Assembly (NCBI GenBank): GCA_047610145.1
Contig: JBLFZF010000002.1
Span: 1-62,678 of the forward strand
Length of the DNA stretch: 62,678 nucleotides
Direction: 5' to 3'
Source: CAJXZP01 sp047610145
GTDB taxonomy: Bacteria; Bacteroidota; Bacteroidia; Flavobacteriales_G; Salibacteraceae
Below the pieces are notes generated by a model. It was not told the origin of the DNA, made no database searches, and saw only the letters and a program-made list of their open reading frames with translations. The position numbers and the translations under genes were made by a program. The stretch's first letter is position 1; every line of letters starts with the position of its first letter. Shown piece by piece: positions 18,132 to 27,511 of this stretch.

Positions 18132-19083
18132 TTAAAGCACGTATATTTTTTCGTATAGTGAAAAATAGAATACTGAAAATCAATCCGCAAATCAAACCCA
18201 CTAATCCATTTATACGGTATGATGGAAAAATTTTTTTATCATTTACCTCGGCTTTTATTACGGTGTAAACTTTTGGGAATGGCATTTTCAGTTTTTCTCG
18301 TCCAAGTATAAGGTCGGTTTCAAGCCGGTTTAGAACTCCCAGATTCATGTAGTACGCTGCTATCAAATTCTCCAATGCAATGGAGTAATTGTTTTTTAAA
18401 GCATTTTTTATAATAATATCTCCTTTAAGTGCATGTGCATGCTTCTGTCGTTGATCAATTAAAATGCTTGAATTTTCCGACAAAACATTCGAGTTCCCTA
18501 CCTCTGTATGGTTAAAAATAGCCAATAATAAAAGGTCTACGGTATCCCGAATAGGAATAATTTTTTCTTCTAAGTCCAATACCCATAATTGCGTATTTTC
18601 TAAATAAATATCGCGCCTAATGGTATCTATGTAGGTGATCATATTATTTACAACATTCGAAGCTAACTCCGGGCTTTTCATTTGAGCATAAATCTCAATA
18701 GATAAATATTCTGTTCGATTAAATTGAATATCGCGTTCAAACTCTTTTTTTATTTGGTACAACCAGTTTGGTTTAAGCGTATCAATTTCATAATAAGAAA
18801 ATAAATCAAATCGTTGCACCATGGTTTGACGCATTTTTGGAGAATGAAACAATTGAATTAACCGGTCTGAATGCATTTGATATCCAAAATCTGGGTCATT
18901 CGCTACATTCACCATTAAGTTCGATTTTGTAGGATAGACAACACCCATAGCCTCATATTTTTTTGGAATGAATGCGGTGATAATCAAAGCCGTAATCGCA
19001 AATAACATAGCAGAAATAACAATGGCTTTTCTGTTGTGGTATATTATCCTAATAAGGTTTTTATTGCTTTCGTTCTCGTTCAT
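18112..19083 (-). CDS. Wzz-like polysaccharide chain-length determinant
   Basis: 323 residues with the classic Wzz layout. There is a short cytosolic N-terminus, a first membrane helix (AIVISAMLFAITALIITAFI) followed by PKKYEAMGVVYP, a periplasmic helical domain, and a second helix near the C-terminus (INGLVGLICGLIFSILFFTI). The second helix is preceded by KAEVNDKKIFPSYRING, where relatives have a Pro-rich motif. No kinase domain follows, so it is of the Wzz type rather than the BY-kinase fusion type. With the overlapping downstream gene it probably controls length and assembly of a surface polysaccharide. A strong candidate promoter lies 20 bases upstream. Confidence 0.82.
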   Translation of the reverse strand: MNENESNKNLIRIIYHNRKAIVISAMLFAITALIITAFIPKKYEAMGVVYPTKSNLMVNVANDPDFGYQMHSDRLIQLFHSPKMRQTMVQRFDLFSYYEIDTLKPNWLYQIKKEFERDIQFNRTEYLSIEIYAQMKSPELASNVVNNMITYIDTIRRDIYLENTQLWVLDLEEKIIPIRDTVDLLLLAIFNHTEVGNSNVLSENSSILIDQRQKHAHALKGDIIIKNALKNNYSIALENLIAAYYMNLGVLNRLETDLILGREKLKMPFPKVYTVIKAEVNDKKIFPSYRINGLVGLICGLIFSILFFTIRKNIRALNEELSK

Positions 19084-19102
19084 TAATTCACGCTTTTAAT
19101 CG

Positions 19103-19132
19103 CAAATGTAAGAGTATAATTAGAGTTTTCAA
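19103..19132 (-). promoter_or_regulatory. Promoter of the Wzz / O-antigen-ligase operon
   Basis: On the minus strand TTG (19130-19132) is followed after exactly 19 bases by TACATTTG (19103-19110). This matches both parts of the Bacteroidota sigma-A promoter at ideal spacing. Transcription should begin about a dozen bases before the Wzz-like start codon. Confidence 0.65.
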
Positions 19133-19197
19133 CAAACATTGTTTGTCCGGGTATTTTAAGTCTTTGGTCAATAATTTTAATAGTGAATGCATTTTAT

Positions 19198-19205
19198 TAC
19201 TTTTG
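19198..19205 (+). promoter_or_regulatory. Candidate -7 promoter box for the T9SS gene at 19237
   Basis: TACTTTTG matches TAnnTTTG and ends 31 bases before the start codon. No TTG is present at 19-20 bases upstream. Confidence 0.4.
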
Positions 19206-19236
19206 ATGCACCATGTACTAATTTAAACCAATCAAA

Positions 19237-21981
19237 ATGAAGAACCTAAGGCTCCTACTAGTGCTTTTTTTCGTAGCTTTTTTTTATCACTCAACTAGTG
19301 CTCAATTGCCCTATTTACAAGGTTTTTCGAGTCAAAATGGTAAAGGTGTCGTTGGAACCGGATCGGGCCCAGCGGCCTATTCCTATGATACGACCGGTAT
19401 GAGTTGGACCATGAATGTTTCTGCGACAAGTTTAACTGCTTCAACAGATTATTTTAAAGTTGTTTCAGGGGCTTTTGAAGGAAAAGATTTAGACGGAGAG
19501 GCTGTTTGGTATTCTAAGCAAGTTGATATTTCTAGTGTTACTTATGTAGATTTAAGTGTAGATGTTTTTGAAAGTGGTGATTCGGAAAGTAGTGACTACA
19601 TCAACATTTATTATTCTTTGGATGGTGGCGTAGAAATACTATTTTCAAATAACGGAGAAAATACAGATGATTTTACGTCTACTTCTGCATCTCAAAATCA
19701 AATTTCAGGGAGTACGGTAACGATAATTATTAAAGTAGCAAATAACACGGGTACAGAAACCCATAAATTTGATAATGTGTCTGTTACGGAAGGGGTGTAC
19801 AATAGCCCGTCTGTAGGGGATGTTTTAATTACAGAATACGGTCGTCAAAGCACCGCAAATAATAGTTACTTAGAACTATACAATACCACGAGTACAAATA
19901 TTGATTTATCTGCAGCAAAAATTATTTCTAGTGGCTCAAATGATGCGGTGTATGACTTTGGGTCAGATATTACGAGTAGTTTATTTATACCTGCAAATGG
20001 TTTTTTATTACTCAATAGAAATGCATCACAAGCTACATTTGAAAGTGCTTGGAGTGTTTCATTGAGTTCCAATGTAAATTACGTGCAAACGGATTTAAAT
20101 GCGTTTGGAAATCAAAACAAATTTAAGTTAAGATTGGGTGGAACATCAGATACAGATGATGGAACGCTAATTGATGAAAGTACAATTGATGCGTCTTCTT
20201 TGGGTAAACGAATTTATCAGATGCCTCAAGGTTATTGGACGAACAACGAAGATGATTACACAAATGCTACGCCTGGTTCTTTGGGTACTAATGAGAATAT
20301 TTCTGTTGTTAAACTTGCCTATGCAGATGGGGCTTGGCATGCGGCAACGGGTTACGGAGAAAGTGCTCCGTCAGCTACCACCGCATCAGCAACGGCTATT
20401 GTTATGAGAGGACAAGCTACTTTTACAGATAACTCTGTATTAGATAAGTTGACAATTTTAGCAAATGCAGGAACTAGTTTAACGAATCAAGATGTGGTGG
20501 TAAATACGTCTTTAATAGTAGCTAACAATGCTTCGTTATCTATTACAGGTACAGGCTCTATAACATCTCTCGGGTCCATTTCTATTGAGCGCGAGGGACA
20601 TAACCTCTCTTCAGATTTCAATATTTGGGGGACTCCATTTTCTTCTGCCATTAGCATTAGTACAGTGTTTACCAATCACTTTAACTGTGATTTTTATGTT
20701 TTCGAAGCATCCACCCAGTCTTGGAAATTTGATGAAACTGTTGGTACAAATTTAAATTGTGCGGGTAATTTATATGCGTTAACCAGCGGAATGGCAATTA
20801 CTTCTGGGGAAGGAACTGCAGATGGTGCATTTGACATTGGACGGGGTTATTTCATTCCAGGAAACGCAGTTAATGCATATAGCTTCACCAAAGCTTCCGG
20901 AGGAGTTTTAAATAATGGCGATATTTCAGTCGGTGTTTACGGTTCTTCAAGAACGGCCTCTGATGGATCAAATGACTGGAATCTAATTAGTAATCCTTAT
21001 CCTTCTTCTATTTCGGTGACAGATTTTTTAACAGAGAATGCAGGTACTGGAAAGCTTTCAAATGCTATTTATGTATACAACCCAGGTAATGGAATGAATA
21101 CCGTTTCTTCGTACGATACGTATAATAGTAGTCATACGAGTAATTACATTGCTTCTTGTCAAGGGTTTTATGTAAATGGAAACACCATTACTGATGGGTT
21201 GGCTTATTCTATTGATTTCAAGAATAGTATGAGACATCATACTAACACTGATTTTAGAGCTGTTTTACCCGGTGAAGGTATTTATTTAGACATCACAGAT
21301 TCAGCCGGTGAGAATGACCCGATGCGCTTGTATTTTGATGCGGATGCACAAGATGGTTGGGATGATAAGTTTGATGCGTATAAATTAATGAACAGCGATT
21401 TTAACTTCTGTACAAAGCTAAATGATCACAATTTGGTTTTTAACGGAATGAGTGAGTTAGATAATGAGGCGCGAATTATACCCTTGTATTTTCAAACCTA
21501 TACGTCTTCGGTATTTACATTAGAATTGGATTCCTTAGTTGGCACATTTTCTAATACAGATGTGTTATTGGAAGATAGATATAGGAGAACTTTTCATAAT
21601 TTAAAACAACAAGGATACGCGTTTTCGAGTGCCCCTAAAGAATGGGCTAACAGGTTTTATTTACATATTGTACCAAAGAAAACAAACACTGGTTCTGGAA
21701 ACACAGATACAACAACAACGGTTACAGGTATTGAAGATGTAATTTGGGATAATTTAAAAGTCTTCTATTCCAATAATGAAATCGTGGTTAGCTCCCTTTC
21801 GGGAAAGGACAGTATTACCGAGGTTCAAGTAATTCGAACGAACGGTCAAATTATAAGTACATCAGCCGGTGAGAATTCGGTAGTGAAAATTTCTACTATT
21901 GGTTTTTCCTCCGGATTGTATTTTGTTAGATCTGTAATAGCTAGCGGAGCTGTTTCCGTGAGTCAAGTAGTGATTCATTAA
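19237..21981 (+). CDS. T9SS type A cargo protein with lamin-tail domain
   Basis: 914 residues with a signal peptide at about 1-22 (ends STSAQ). Residues of about 25-180 look like a jelly-roll/discoidin-type beta domain. A lamin-tail (LTD) domain follows at about 185-320, with DVLITEYG, SYLELYNTTSTNIDLS and FIPANGFLLLNRN. Next comes the module shared with the proteins at 8689 and 10542: FNIWGTPFSS, NDWNLISNPYPSS, SCQGFYV and KNSMR. The C-terminus is a type A sorting domain (SSGLYFVRSV, ending SQVVIH). It is probably displayed on the cell surface. A linker rich in Thr (near residue 830) separates body and sorting domain. Function unknown. Confidence 0.87.
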   Translation: MKNLRLLLVLFFVAFFYHSTSAQLPYLQGFSSQNGKGVVGTGSGPAAYSYDTTGMSWTMNVSATSLTASTDYFKVVSGAFEGKDLDGEAVWYSKQVDISSVTYVDLSVDVFESGDSESSDYINIYYSLDGGVEILFSNNGENTDDFTSTSASQNQISGSTVTIIIKVANNTGTETHKFDNVSVTEGVYNSPSVGDVLITEYGRQSTANNSYLELYNTTSTNIDLSAAKIISSGSNDAVYDFGSDITSSLFIPANGFLLLNRNASQATFESAWSVSLSSNVNYVQTDLNAFGNQNKFKLRLGGTSDTDDGTLIDESTIDASSLGKRIYQMPQGYWTNNEDDYTNATPGSLGTNENISVVKLAYADGAWHAATGYGESAPSATTASATAIVMRGQATFTDNSVLDKLTILANAGTSLTNQDVVVNTSLIVANNASLSITGTGSITSLGSISIEREGHNLSSDFNIWGTPFSSAISISTVFTNHFNCDFYVFEASTQSWKFDETVGTNLNCAGNLYALTSGMAITSGEGTADGAFDIGRGYFIPGNAVNAYSFTKASGGVLNNGDISVGVYGSSRTASDGSNDWNLISNPYPSSISVTDFLTENAGTGKLSNAIYVYNPGNGMNTVSSYDTYNSSHTSNYIASCQGFYVNGNTITDGLAYSIDFKNSMRHHTNTDFRAVLPGEGIYLDITDSAGENDPMRLYFDADAQDGWDDKFDAYKLMNSDFNFCTKLNDHNLVFNGMSELDNEARIIPLYFQTYTSSVFTLELDSLVGTFSNTDVLLEDRYRRTFHNLKQQGYAFSSAPKEWANRFYLHIVPKKTNTGSGNTDTTTTVTGIEDVIWDNLKVFYSNNEIVVSSLSGKDSITEVQVIRTNGQIISTSAGENSVVKISTIGFSSGLYFVRSVIASGAVSVSQVVIH

Positions 21982-22003
21982 AATAAGTTAACGATAAATT
22001 TCT

Positions 22004-22032
22004 AAAAGTCTCATGAATTTCATGAGGCTTTT
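22004..22032 (+). terminator. Terminator after the T9SS gene at 19237
   Basis: AAAAGTCTCATGA pairs with TCATGAGGCTTTT (one G-T pair) around a 3-base loop and is followed by a run of T. This is a textbook intrinsic terminator. Confidence 0.85.
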
Positions 22033-22084
22033 TTTGTTGTGTAAAAGTTGGCAATGGAATGGGGCTTCAAATTGACCATTTGGT

Positions 22085-22092
22085 TAAATTTG
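22085..22092 (+). promoter_or_regulatory. -7-like box close to the amidohydrolase start
   Basis: TAAATTTG matches the -7 consensus but ends only 4 bases before the ATG at 22097. If it is used, the transcript would be almost leaderless, or translation would begin at the second ATG (22100). No TTG is seen at the -33 position. Confidence 0.3.
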
Positions 22093-22096
22093 TTTT

Positions 22097-25000
22097 ATGA
22101 TGAAAAGCCTGTTAAGCTATCTAATTTGTAGTGTTCTATTGTCTTCTGTAATTGCGCAAAACGCTATTCCTTTAAATGGAGTGTATGCTCCAGAACATAC
22201 TATTTATGCCTTTACGAATGCCTATATAATTATCACTCCAGATTTGGAGGTGGAAGATGGAACTTTAATCATTCAAGACGGTAAGGTTTTGGCTTGTGGC
22301 AGCTCTATTAATATCCCTGTTAATGCGGTGGTATTTGATCTAAAAGGTAAATACGTTTATCCTTCGTTTATAGAATTACAAGGTAGTTACGGCTTGCCTA
22401 TAGTTCCAAAAAGAAAAAGGTCTCCCAAACCAGAATTTGTATCCCCTAATAATGGCTCTTTGTATTGGAACGATGCTATTCATCCGCAATATAATGCTGC
22501 CGAACATTTTTCTTACGATAGTGAAAAAGCGAAGGAGTTAAGAGGTTTAGGTTTTGGAGTCACTCTATCGCATCAACTTAACGGCATAATGCGGGGTACT
22601 GGAGTCGTAGCTTCTTTAACAAGTTCTGCTGATTTGAATAAAATTATTAAAGTTCAAGGCGCTGCATTTTACGGTTTTGGCAAAGGAAACTCCTCTCAAA
22701 CGTATCCCACATCTTTAATGGGAGCTATTGCTTTATTCAGACAAGCAATGTATGATGCTGATTGGTATAGAAACGAAGAAGTGAAATCTGTAAATTACTC
22801 GTTACAAGCTATTCAAGATCATAATGAATTACCACAATTTTTTCATGCGGGTAATTACCAACATATTTTACGTGTTGCTCCATTAAAAGATGAATTTGAA
22901 ACGGAGTTTATTGCCGTTGGTGGGGGAGACGAGTATAAAAGGATTGAAGAAATTAAGAATACAGGAATCCCTTTGGTGCTACCTCTAAAATTCCCAAAAC
23001 CTTATGATGTTACTGACCCGTTAGATGCCGAGTATATTACTTTGGCTGATATGAAACATTGGGAGTTAGCTCCAACTAATCTGGCCGTGGTGAGTGAAAA
23101 TGAAATTGCATTTGCTATTACTTCAAAAGCAGATCCTAAATTATTTTGGAAAAACATAAAGCTGTCTATTCAGTATGGGCTTCCAGAAAAGGAAGCTTTG
23201 AAAGCATTAACGGTGACGCCAGCAATGTTCTTGGGTATGGAAGAAGATTTAGGAACTTTGCAAAAAGGGAAACTAGCCAATTTTATTATCTGTGATGAGA
23301 ATGTTTTTATGGGTAATGGGAGAGTTTTAGAAAATTGGACGTTAGGACAACGTAATATTATTGAAAGTGCCATGGCAGTAAATCCGGCTGGAAACTATAA
23401 TATGAATTTTGGTGGGGTACTGTACGCCATGAATATTGTAGAGACTCAAAAGGGTTTTGCAATTTCAACTTCCCTGGCGGGTACGGAAGAAATTCCGCAG
23501 AAAGGAAAAATCACAATAGAAAATGATTTGCTTAATATCCAATTTATGAAGGGAAATAAAAAGTGTCCTGGTCCCGTTAGAATGGTTGGTAAGGTAAACT
23601 TTAAAGGAAAAATCCTTGATGGTAAAACACAGGACGTTAACGGAAATTGGACCGAGTGGACCGCCATTAAGCAAAAGGAAATAAAACATACTAAATACGG
23701 TGATAACTTAAAGCTAAAGGTGATGGAGGGGAAAGTGTTTTATCCAAATATGGCATTTGGTGATACGTTGCTTCCAGAGCAAAAAAGTTATTTCATTAAG
23801 AATGTAATGATATGGACGTGCGACTCTACTGGGAAATTCAAAGGTTCGGTGGCTATTTCAAATGGAAAAATTGAGCAGGTAGGTAAACAAGCTGCTACCC
23901 CAGAAGGGTATGAAGAAATAGATGGAACGGGAATGCATTTGTCCCCCGGTATTGTAGATGAGCATTCTCATATTGCTATTAGTCGAGGGGTAAACGAAGG
24001 GGGGCAAAACAATTCGGCAGAAGTACGTATAGGTGACGTACTCAATCCAGATGATATTAATATGTATCGTCAGTTAGCGGGAGGGGTAACTTCAGCACAA
24101 TTACTTCACGGTTCAGCGAATCCTATTGGAGGTCAATCGCAAGTCATTAAACTTCGCTGGGGAAAAGGAGCAGAGGCGCTGAAATTTGAAACAGAAGCGA
24201 AGGCCATAAAATTTGCACTTGGGGAGAATGTGAAACAGTCTAATTCTGATCGTAGAAATTCGATTCGTTTTCCTCAAACCAGAATGGGGGTTGAGCAAGT
24301 ATATATAGATGCTTTTAACCGCGCTAAAACTTATAAAAATGAAGTGGAATCCTTTGAATCTGCTACGAAGAAAGAAAAAAAGGCAATGCGATCTCCTAGA
24401 CGTGATTTGGAGTTAGAGGCGTTGGTAGAGATATTAAATGATGAAAGGTTTATAACCTGTCACTCTTACATTCAGTCGGAGATTACGATGTTGATGAATG
24501 TCGCTGATAGTATGGGTTTTAGAATTAATACGTTTACACATATTTTGGAAGGATATAAAGTAGCAGATAAAATGAAAAAGCATGGGGCTTACGCTTCTAC
24601 TTTTTCTGATTGGTGGGCGTATAAGTTTGAGGTGAATGATGCCATTCCTTACAACGCAGCTATTCTGCATAGTCAAGGAGTGCTTACTGCAATAAATTCT
24701 GATGATGCGGAAATGGGCAGAAGGTTAAACCAAGAGGCGGCTAAAACAATAAAATATGGAGGTGTTTCAGAAATAGAGGCGTTAAAAATGATAACTATTA
24801 ACCCTGCTATTATGCTGCATATTGATGATAAAGTAGGCAGTATTAGTAGAGGTAAAGATGCAGATTTGGTGTTGTGGTCCGGACATCCATTGTCGGTATA
24901 CTCTCACCCAAACATGGTAATGATAGATGGAGCAGTGTATTACAGTCAGAAAAAAGATACGGAGTTACAAAAAGCTCTTAAAGTGGAAAGACAGCGATTA

Positions 25001-25111
25001 ATTCAGGCCATGATTAAGGCTAAAGGAAACGGAGTGAAAACACAAAAAGTGGATCACAAAGAGCCTCCTTTATATCATTGTGATAGTTACGAAGATGAAT
25101 GTGAGTTTTAA
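22097..25111 (+). CDS. Double-domain amidohydrolase-family protein, secreted
   Basis: 1004 residues with a signal peptide (about 1-20, ends SVIAQ). It contains two amidohydrolase-like units. In the first (about 25-430) the usual P-G-x-I-D-x-H-x-H site is replaced by YPSFIELQGSYG, without histidines. In the second (about 560-960) the metal site is present: His623 and His625 in DEHSHI, His789 in CHSY, His815 in THILEG and Asp869 in NSDDAEM. The second unit ends with GSISRGKDADLVLWSGHPLS, the typical C-terminal strand of imidazolonepropionase/dipeptidase relatives. It probably hydrolyses a small amide, peptide or cyclic compound in the periplasm. The next gene begins within about 50 bases and encodes a third, metal-site-less domain. 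Confidence 0.88.
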   Translation: MMKSLLSYLICSVLLSSVIAQNAIPLNGVYAPEHTIYAFTNAYIIITPDLEVEDGTLIIQDGKVLACGSSINIPVNAVVFDLKGKYVYPSFIELQGSYGLPIVPKRKRSPKPEFVSPNNGSLYWNDAIHPQYNAAEHFSYDSEKAKELRGLGFGVTLSHQLNGIMRGTGVVASLTSSADLNKIIKVQGAAFYGFGKGNSSQTYPTSLMGAIALFRQAMYDADWYRNEEVKSVNYSLQAIQDHNELPQFFHAGNYQHILRVAPLKDEFETEFIAVGGGDEYKRIEEIKNTGIPLVLPLKFPKPYDVTDPLDAEYITLADMKHWELAPTNLAVVSENEIAFAITSKADPKLFWKNIKLSIQYGLPEKEALKALTVTPAMFLGMEEDLGTLQKGKLANFIICDENVFMGNGRVLENWTLGQRNIIESAMAVNPAGNYNMNFGGVLYAMNIVETQKGFAISTSLAGTEEIPQKGKITIENDLLNIQFMKGNKKCPGPVRMVGKVNFKGKILDGKTQDVNGNWTEWTAIKQKEIKHTKYGDNLKLKVMEGKVFYPNMAFGDTLLPEQKSYFIKNVMIWTCDSTGKFKGSVAISNGKIEQVGKQAATPEGYEEIDGTGMHLSPGIVDEHSHIAISRGVNEGGQNNSAEVRIGDVLNPDDINMYRQLAGGVTSAQLLHGSANPIGGQSQVIKLRWGKGAEALKFETEAKAIKFALGENVKQSNSDRRNSIRFPQTRMGVEQVYIDAFNRAKTYKNEVESFESATKKEKKAMRSPRRDLELEALVEILNDERFITCHSYIQSEITMLMNVADSMGFRINTFTHILEGYKVADKMKKHGAYASTFSDWWAYKFEVNDAIPYNAAILHSQGVLTAINSDDAEMGRRLNQEAAKTIKYGGVSEIEALKMITINPAIMLHIDDKVGSISRGKDADLVLWSGHPLSVYSHPNMVMIDGAVYYSQKKDTELQKALKVERQRLIQAMIKAKGNGVKTQKVDHKEPPLYHCDSYEDECEF

Positions 25112-25157
25112 ATATTCCATTATGAAAAATAGATTTACATGGATAGACGTATTGAAA

Positions 25158-26474
25158 ATGAATAGTTTAAAAAACAGGTATCTAGCAATACTTTTATTGG
25201 GAAGTATTAGCCTAATGGCGCAGGTTCCAGGGCCTGTATTGGAGTATCCAAATAAGGTTTTAATTTTAGGGGGTATTGCGCATATTGGAAATGGGGAAGT
25301 CATTGAAAATAGTGCGGTTTCCATTAATAATGGACTTTTTACATTTGTGAAAAACCAAATGCGTAAGCGGGTAAGTATAGCGGATTATGATACCGTAATT
25401 TACTTGAACGGGGAGCATATTTATCCGGGTTTTATTGTAACTGATAATACCTTAGGAATAACGGAAATTGATGCATTGCGTCAATCAAGGGACTACGATG
25501 AGGTGGGGAAATTTAATCCAAATTTAAAAACTGCGGTGGCGTATAATCCGGAATCAAAAATTGTGCACACGGTTCGGAGTAATGGAATATTAACTACGCA
25601 GGTAACTCCGAGAGGAGGTATCATTTCGGGGGCTTCTTCTGTTATGAAATTAGATGCTTGGAATTATGAAGACGCAACCATCCGAAAAGTGGATGGGTTT
25701 CATTTAAATTGGCCGAATCGTTTTTCGCAAAGTGGTCCATGGTATGCGGCTGGACCGTTGAAAAAATCAAAAACATCAGTTGATAAAATTGAAGAAATAG
25801 TTCACTATTTTCAATCGGCTAAAGCTTATTCGCAAACGGGCAATGCAGAGGTGAATATTGAATTTGAAAGTTTACGGTCTCTCTTTAGAGGTCAAACTAC
25901 CCTCTACGTGCACTGCGATATGTCTAAAGAGATTATGCAGGTTATTCAATTTAAGAAAAAATTGGGTATCGAAAAAGTCGTTATTGTTGGGGGATATGAT
26001 GCCGGAATGTTAACCAATGAGCTAAAGGAATCTAGTATTGGGATTATTTTAAGGAGAGTACATTCGCTTCCGTTAAGGCAAGATGATGATTCCCGTTATG
26101 CCTATAAATTACCGATGGTTTTGCAAAGTGCTGGTGTTTTATATTGCCTAGGTACTTCTGGTGATATGGAAGCTATGAACGCGCGTAATTTACCTTTTTT
26201 GGCTGGAGAAGCTGTAGGGTTTGGATTAACAAAAGAACAAGCCTTAGAAAGCATTACATTAAGCGCAGCTAAGATTTTAGGAATAGACAAGAAGCTTGGT
26301 TCCTTGGAGTCGGGTAAACAGGCGACCTTTTTCATATCTACTGGGGATGCGCTAGATATGCGAACCAATAATGTAACTCGTGCGTGGATTCAAGGTCGCC
26401 CCTTAGTTTTAGATAATACGCAAAAGCAGTTGTATCAAAAATACATGCGTAAATACCGTTTTGAAAAGAAGTAG
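25158..26474 (+). CDS. Amidohydrolase-like protein lacking metal ligands
   Basis: 438 residues from the ATG at 25158, chosen because it gives a compact signal peptide (ends SLMAQ). In-frame ATGs at 25122 and a GTG at 25080, overlapping the upstream gene, are alternatives. The fold signature is amidohydrolase: an N-terminal strand region (VLILGGIAHIGNG, EVIENSAVSINNG) and a C-terminal one (LTKEQALESITLSAAKILG, KKLGSLESGKQATFFI). Where the metal-binding H-x-H should be it reads YPGFIVTDNTLG, and I see no replacement cluster of His/Asp. It is probably a catalytically inactive partner of the 1004-residue protein encoded just upstream. Confidence 0.8.
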   Translation: MNSLKNRYLAILLLGSISLMAQVPGPVLEYPNKVLILGGIAHIGNGEVIENSAVSINNGLFTFVKNQMRKRVSIADYDTVIYLNGEHIYPGFIVTDNTLGITEIDALRQSRDYDEVGKFNPNLKTAVAYNPESKIVHTVRSNGILTTQVTPRGGIISGASSVMKLDAWNYEDATIRKVDGFHLNWPNRFSQSGPWYAAGPLKKSKTSVDKIEEIVHYFQSAKAYSQTGNAEVNIEFESLRSLFRGQTTLYVHCDMSKEIMQVIQFKKKLGIEKVVIVGGYDAGMLTNELKESSIGIILRRVHSLPLRQDDDSRYAYKLPMVLQSAGVLYCLGTSGDMEAMNARNLPFLAGEAVGFGLTKEQALESITLSAAKILGIDKKLGSLESGKQATFFISTGDALDMRTNNVTRAWIQGRPLVLDNTQKQLYQKYMRKYRFEKK

Positions 26475-26538
26475 GTTTTGTCCTGGCCCCCCTCTGTAAT
26501 ACCGAGTATTAAATACGGTTTTAATTTTTTGCATTAAG

Positions 26539-26653
26539 GATAGTAGCGGTTACCCCGCAGATGGAGCGCAGCGGAAATAGAGGAGTAGAAGCGGAAAGCC
26601 TGGCGCTTTGGAGCTGGGTGGAAAAGGGAAATGCCCAAATACGGGTGTCCTGA
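26539..26653 (+). ncRNA. Candidate Flavo-1-like structured RNA
   Basis: A G+C-rich island between two A/T-rich genes. It starts AGGATAGTAGCGG and carries a second AGTAGAAGCGGAAAGCC block at about 26586-26602. AGGATA (26539-26544) can pair with TGTCCT (26648-26653) as a closing stem. GCGG/CCGC (26548-26560) and GGG/CCC (26628-26638) give inner hairpins. The GGATAGnAGCGG start resembles an element I know from many Flavobacteria genomes, which I believe corresponds to the Flavo-1 RNA motif. It follows the amidohydrolase gene and precedes a terminator, so it may be the 3' end of that transcript or a separate RNA. The assignment is from memory of the family, not from a search. Confidence 0.5.
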
Positions 26654-26670
26654 AAAATAAAGCATAAAAA

Positions 26671-26700
26671 AAGCCTAATTCAAATGAATTAGACTTTTAT
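26671..26700. terminator. Bidirectional terminator
   Basis: AAAAG and CTAATTC pair with GAATTAG and CTTTT (one C-A mismatch) around a 4-base loop. There is a T-rich tail on the plus strand and an A run on the other side. It can end both the plus-strand amidohydrolase/RNA transcript and the minus-strand sdh operon. Confidence 0.75.
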
Positions 26701-26717
26701 ATTTGTTTAACTAGTTA

Positions 26718-27482
26718 TTAGTCAGCTAAAGAAGCCGACAAATATTCTCTGTTTAATCTAGCAATGTTGTCTAAAGAAATTCCTTTCGGACATTCCACCT
26801 CACAGGCTCCGGTGTTGGTACAGTTACCAAAACCTTGCTCATCCATAACACGTACCATGTTTTTCACACGTTCTGCACCTTCTACTTTACCTTGGGGCAA
26901 CAAAGCAAATTGAGATACTTTAGCCGAAAGGAATAACATAGCCGAAGCATTTTTACATGTAGCAATACATGCACCACATCCAATACAAGTGGCGGCATCA
27001 AACGCTGCGTCTGCATCTGCTTTCGGAATAGGAAGTGCGTTTGCATCTTGTGTATTACCCGAAGTATTTACAGATACGTATCCACCTGCTTGTTGGATTT
27101 TATCCATACCGGTGCGATCTACTACTAAATCTTTAATTACAGGCATTGCAGCTGCTCTAAATGGCTCTATGTAAATAGTGTCACCATCTTTAAACGAACG
27201 CATGTGTAATTGACAAGTGGTCACGTTTTTATCTGGTCCGTGTGCTTCTCCATTAATGAATAATGAACACATTCCACAAATACCTTCGCGACAATCATGA
27301 TCAAAAACTACGGTTTCTTCGCCTTTTTCAACTAATTGCTCGTTTAATACATCTAACATCTCTAGAAAAGAAGAGTCAGGTGAAATACCAGTAACATTGT
27401 AATCTACTAGCTTACCTTCCGATTTAGCATCTGCTTGACGCCAAATTTTCAGTAATAAGTTCATATCTTTTTTGCTTGACAT
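26718..27482 (-). CDS. sdhB: Succinate dehydrogenase / fumarate reductase iron-sulfur subunit
   Basis: 254 residues. It passes electrons from the flavoprotein to the membrane subunit in complex II. All cluster ligands are visible: [2Fe-2S] Cys64, Cys69, Cys72 and Cys90; [4Fe-4S] in C-I-G-C-G-A-C-I-A-T-C (Cys166, 169, 172, 176); and [3Fe-4S] Cys221, Cys227 and Cys231, followed by PKGI. The length and C-terminal motif match the Bacteroidota single-cytochrome (b558) type. It is the last gene of sdhCAB, 29 bases after sdhA. Confidence 0.96.
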   Translation of the reverse strand: MSSKKDMNLLLKIWRQADAKSEGKLVDYNVTGISPDSSFLEMLDVLNEQLVEKGEETVVFDHDCREGICGMCSLFINGEAHGPDKNVTTCQLHMRSFKDGDTIYIEPFRAAAMPVIKDLVVDRTGMDKIQQAGGYVSVNTSGNTQDANALPIPKADADAAFDAATCIGCGACIATCKNASAMLFLSAKVSQFALLPQGKVEGAERVKNMVRVMDEQGFGNCTNTGACEVECPKGISLDNIARLNREYLSASLAD

Positions 27483-27511
27483 AATCTATATTTTTATCTC
27501 TCTAGAGAGGC

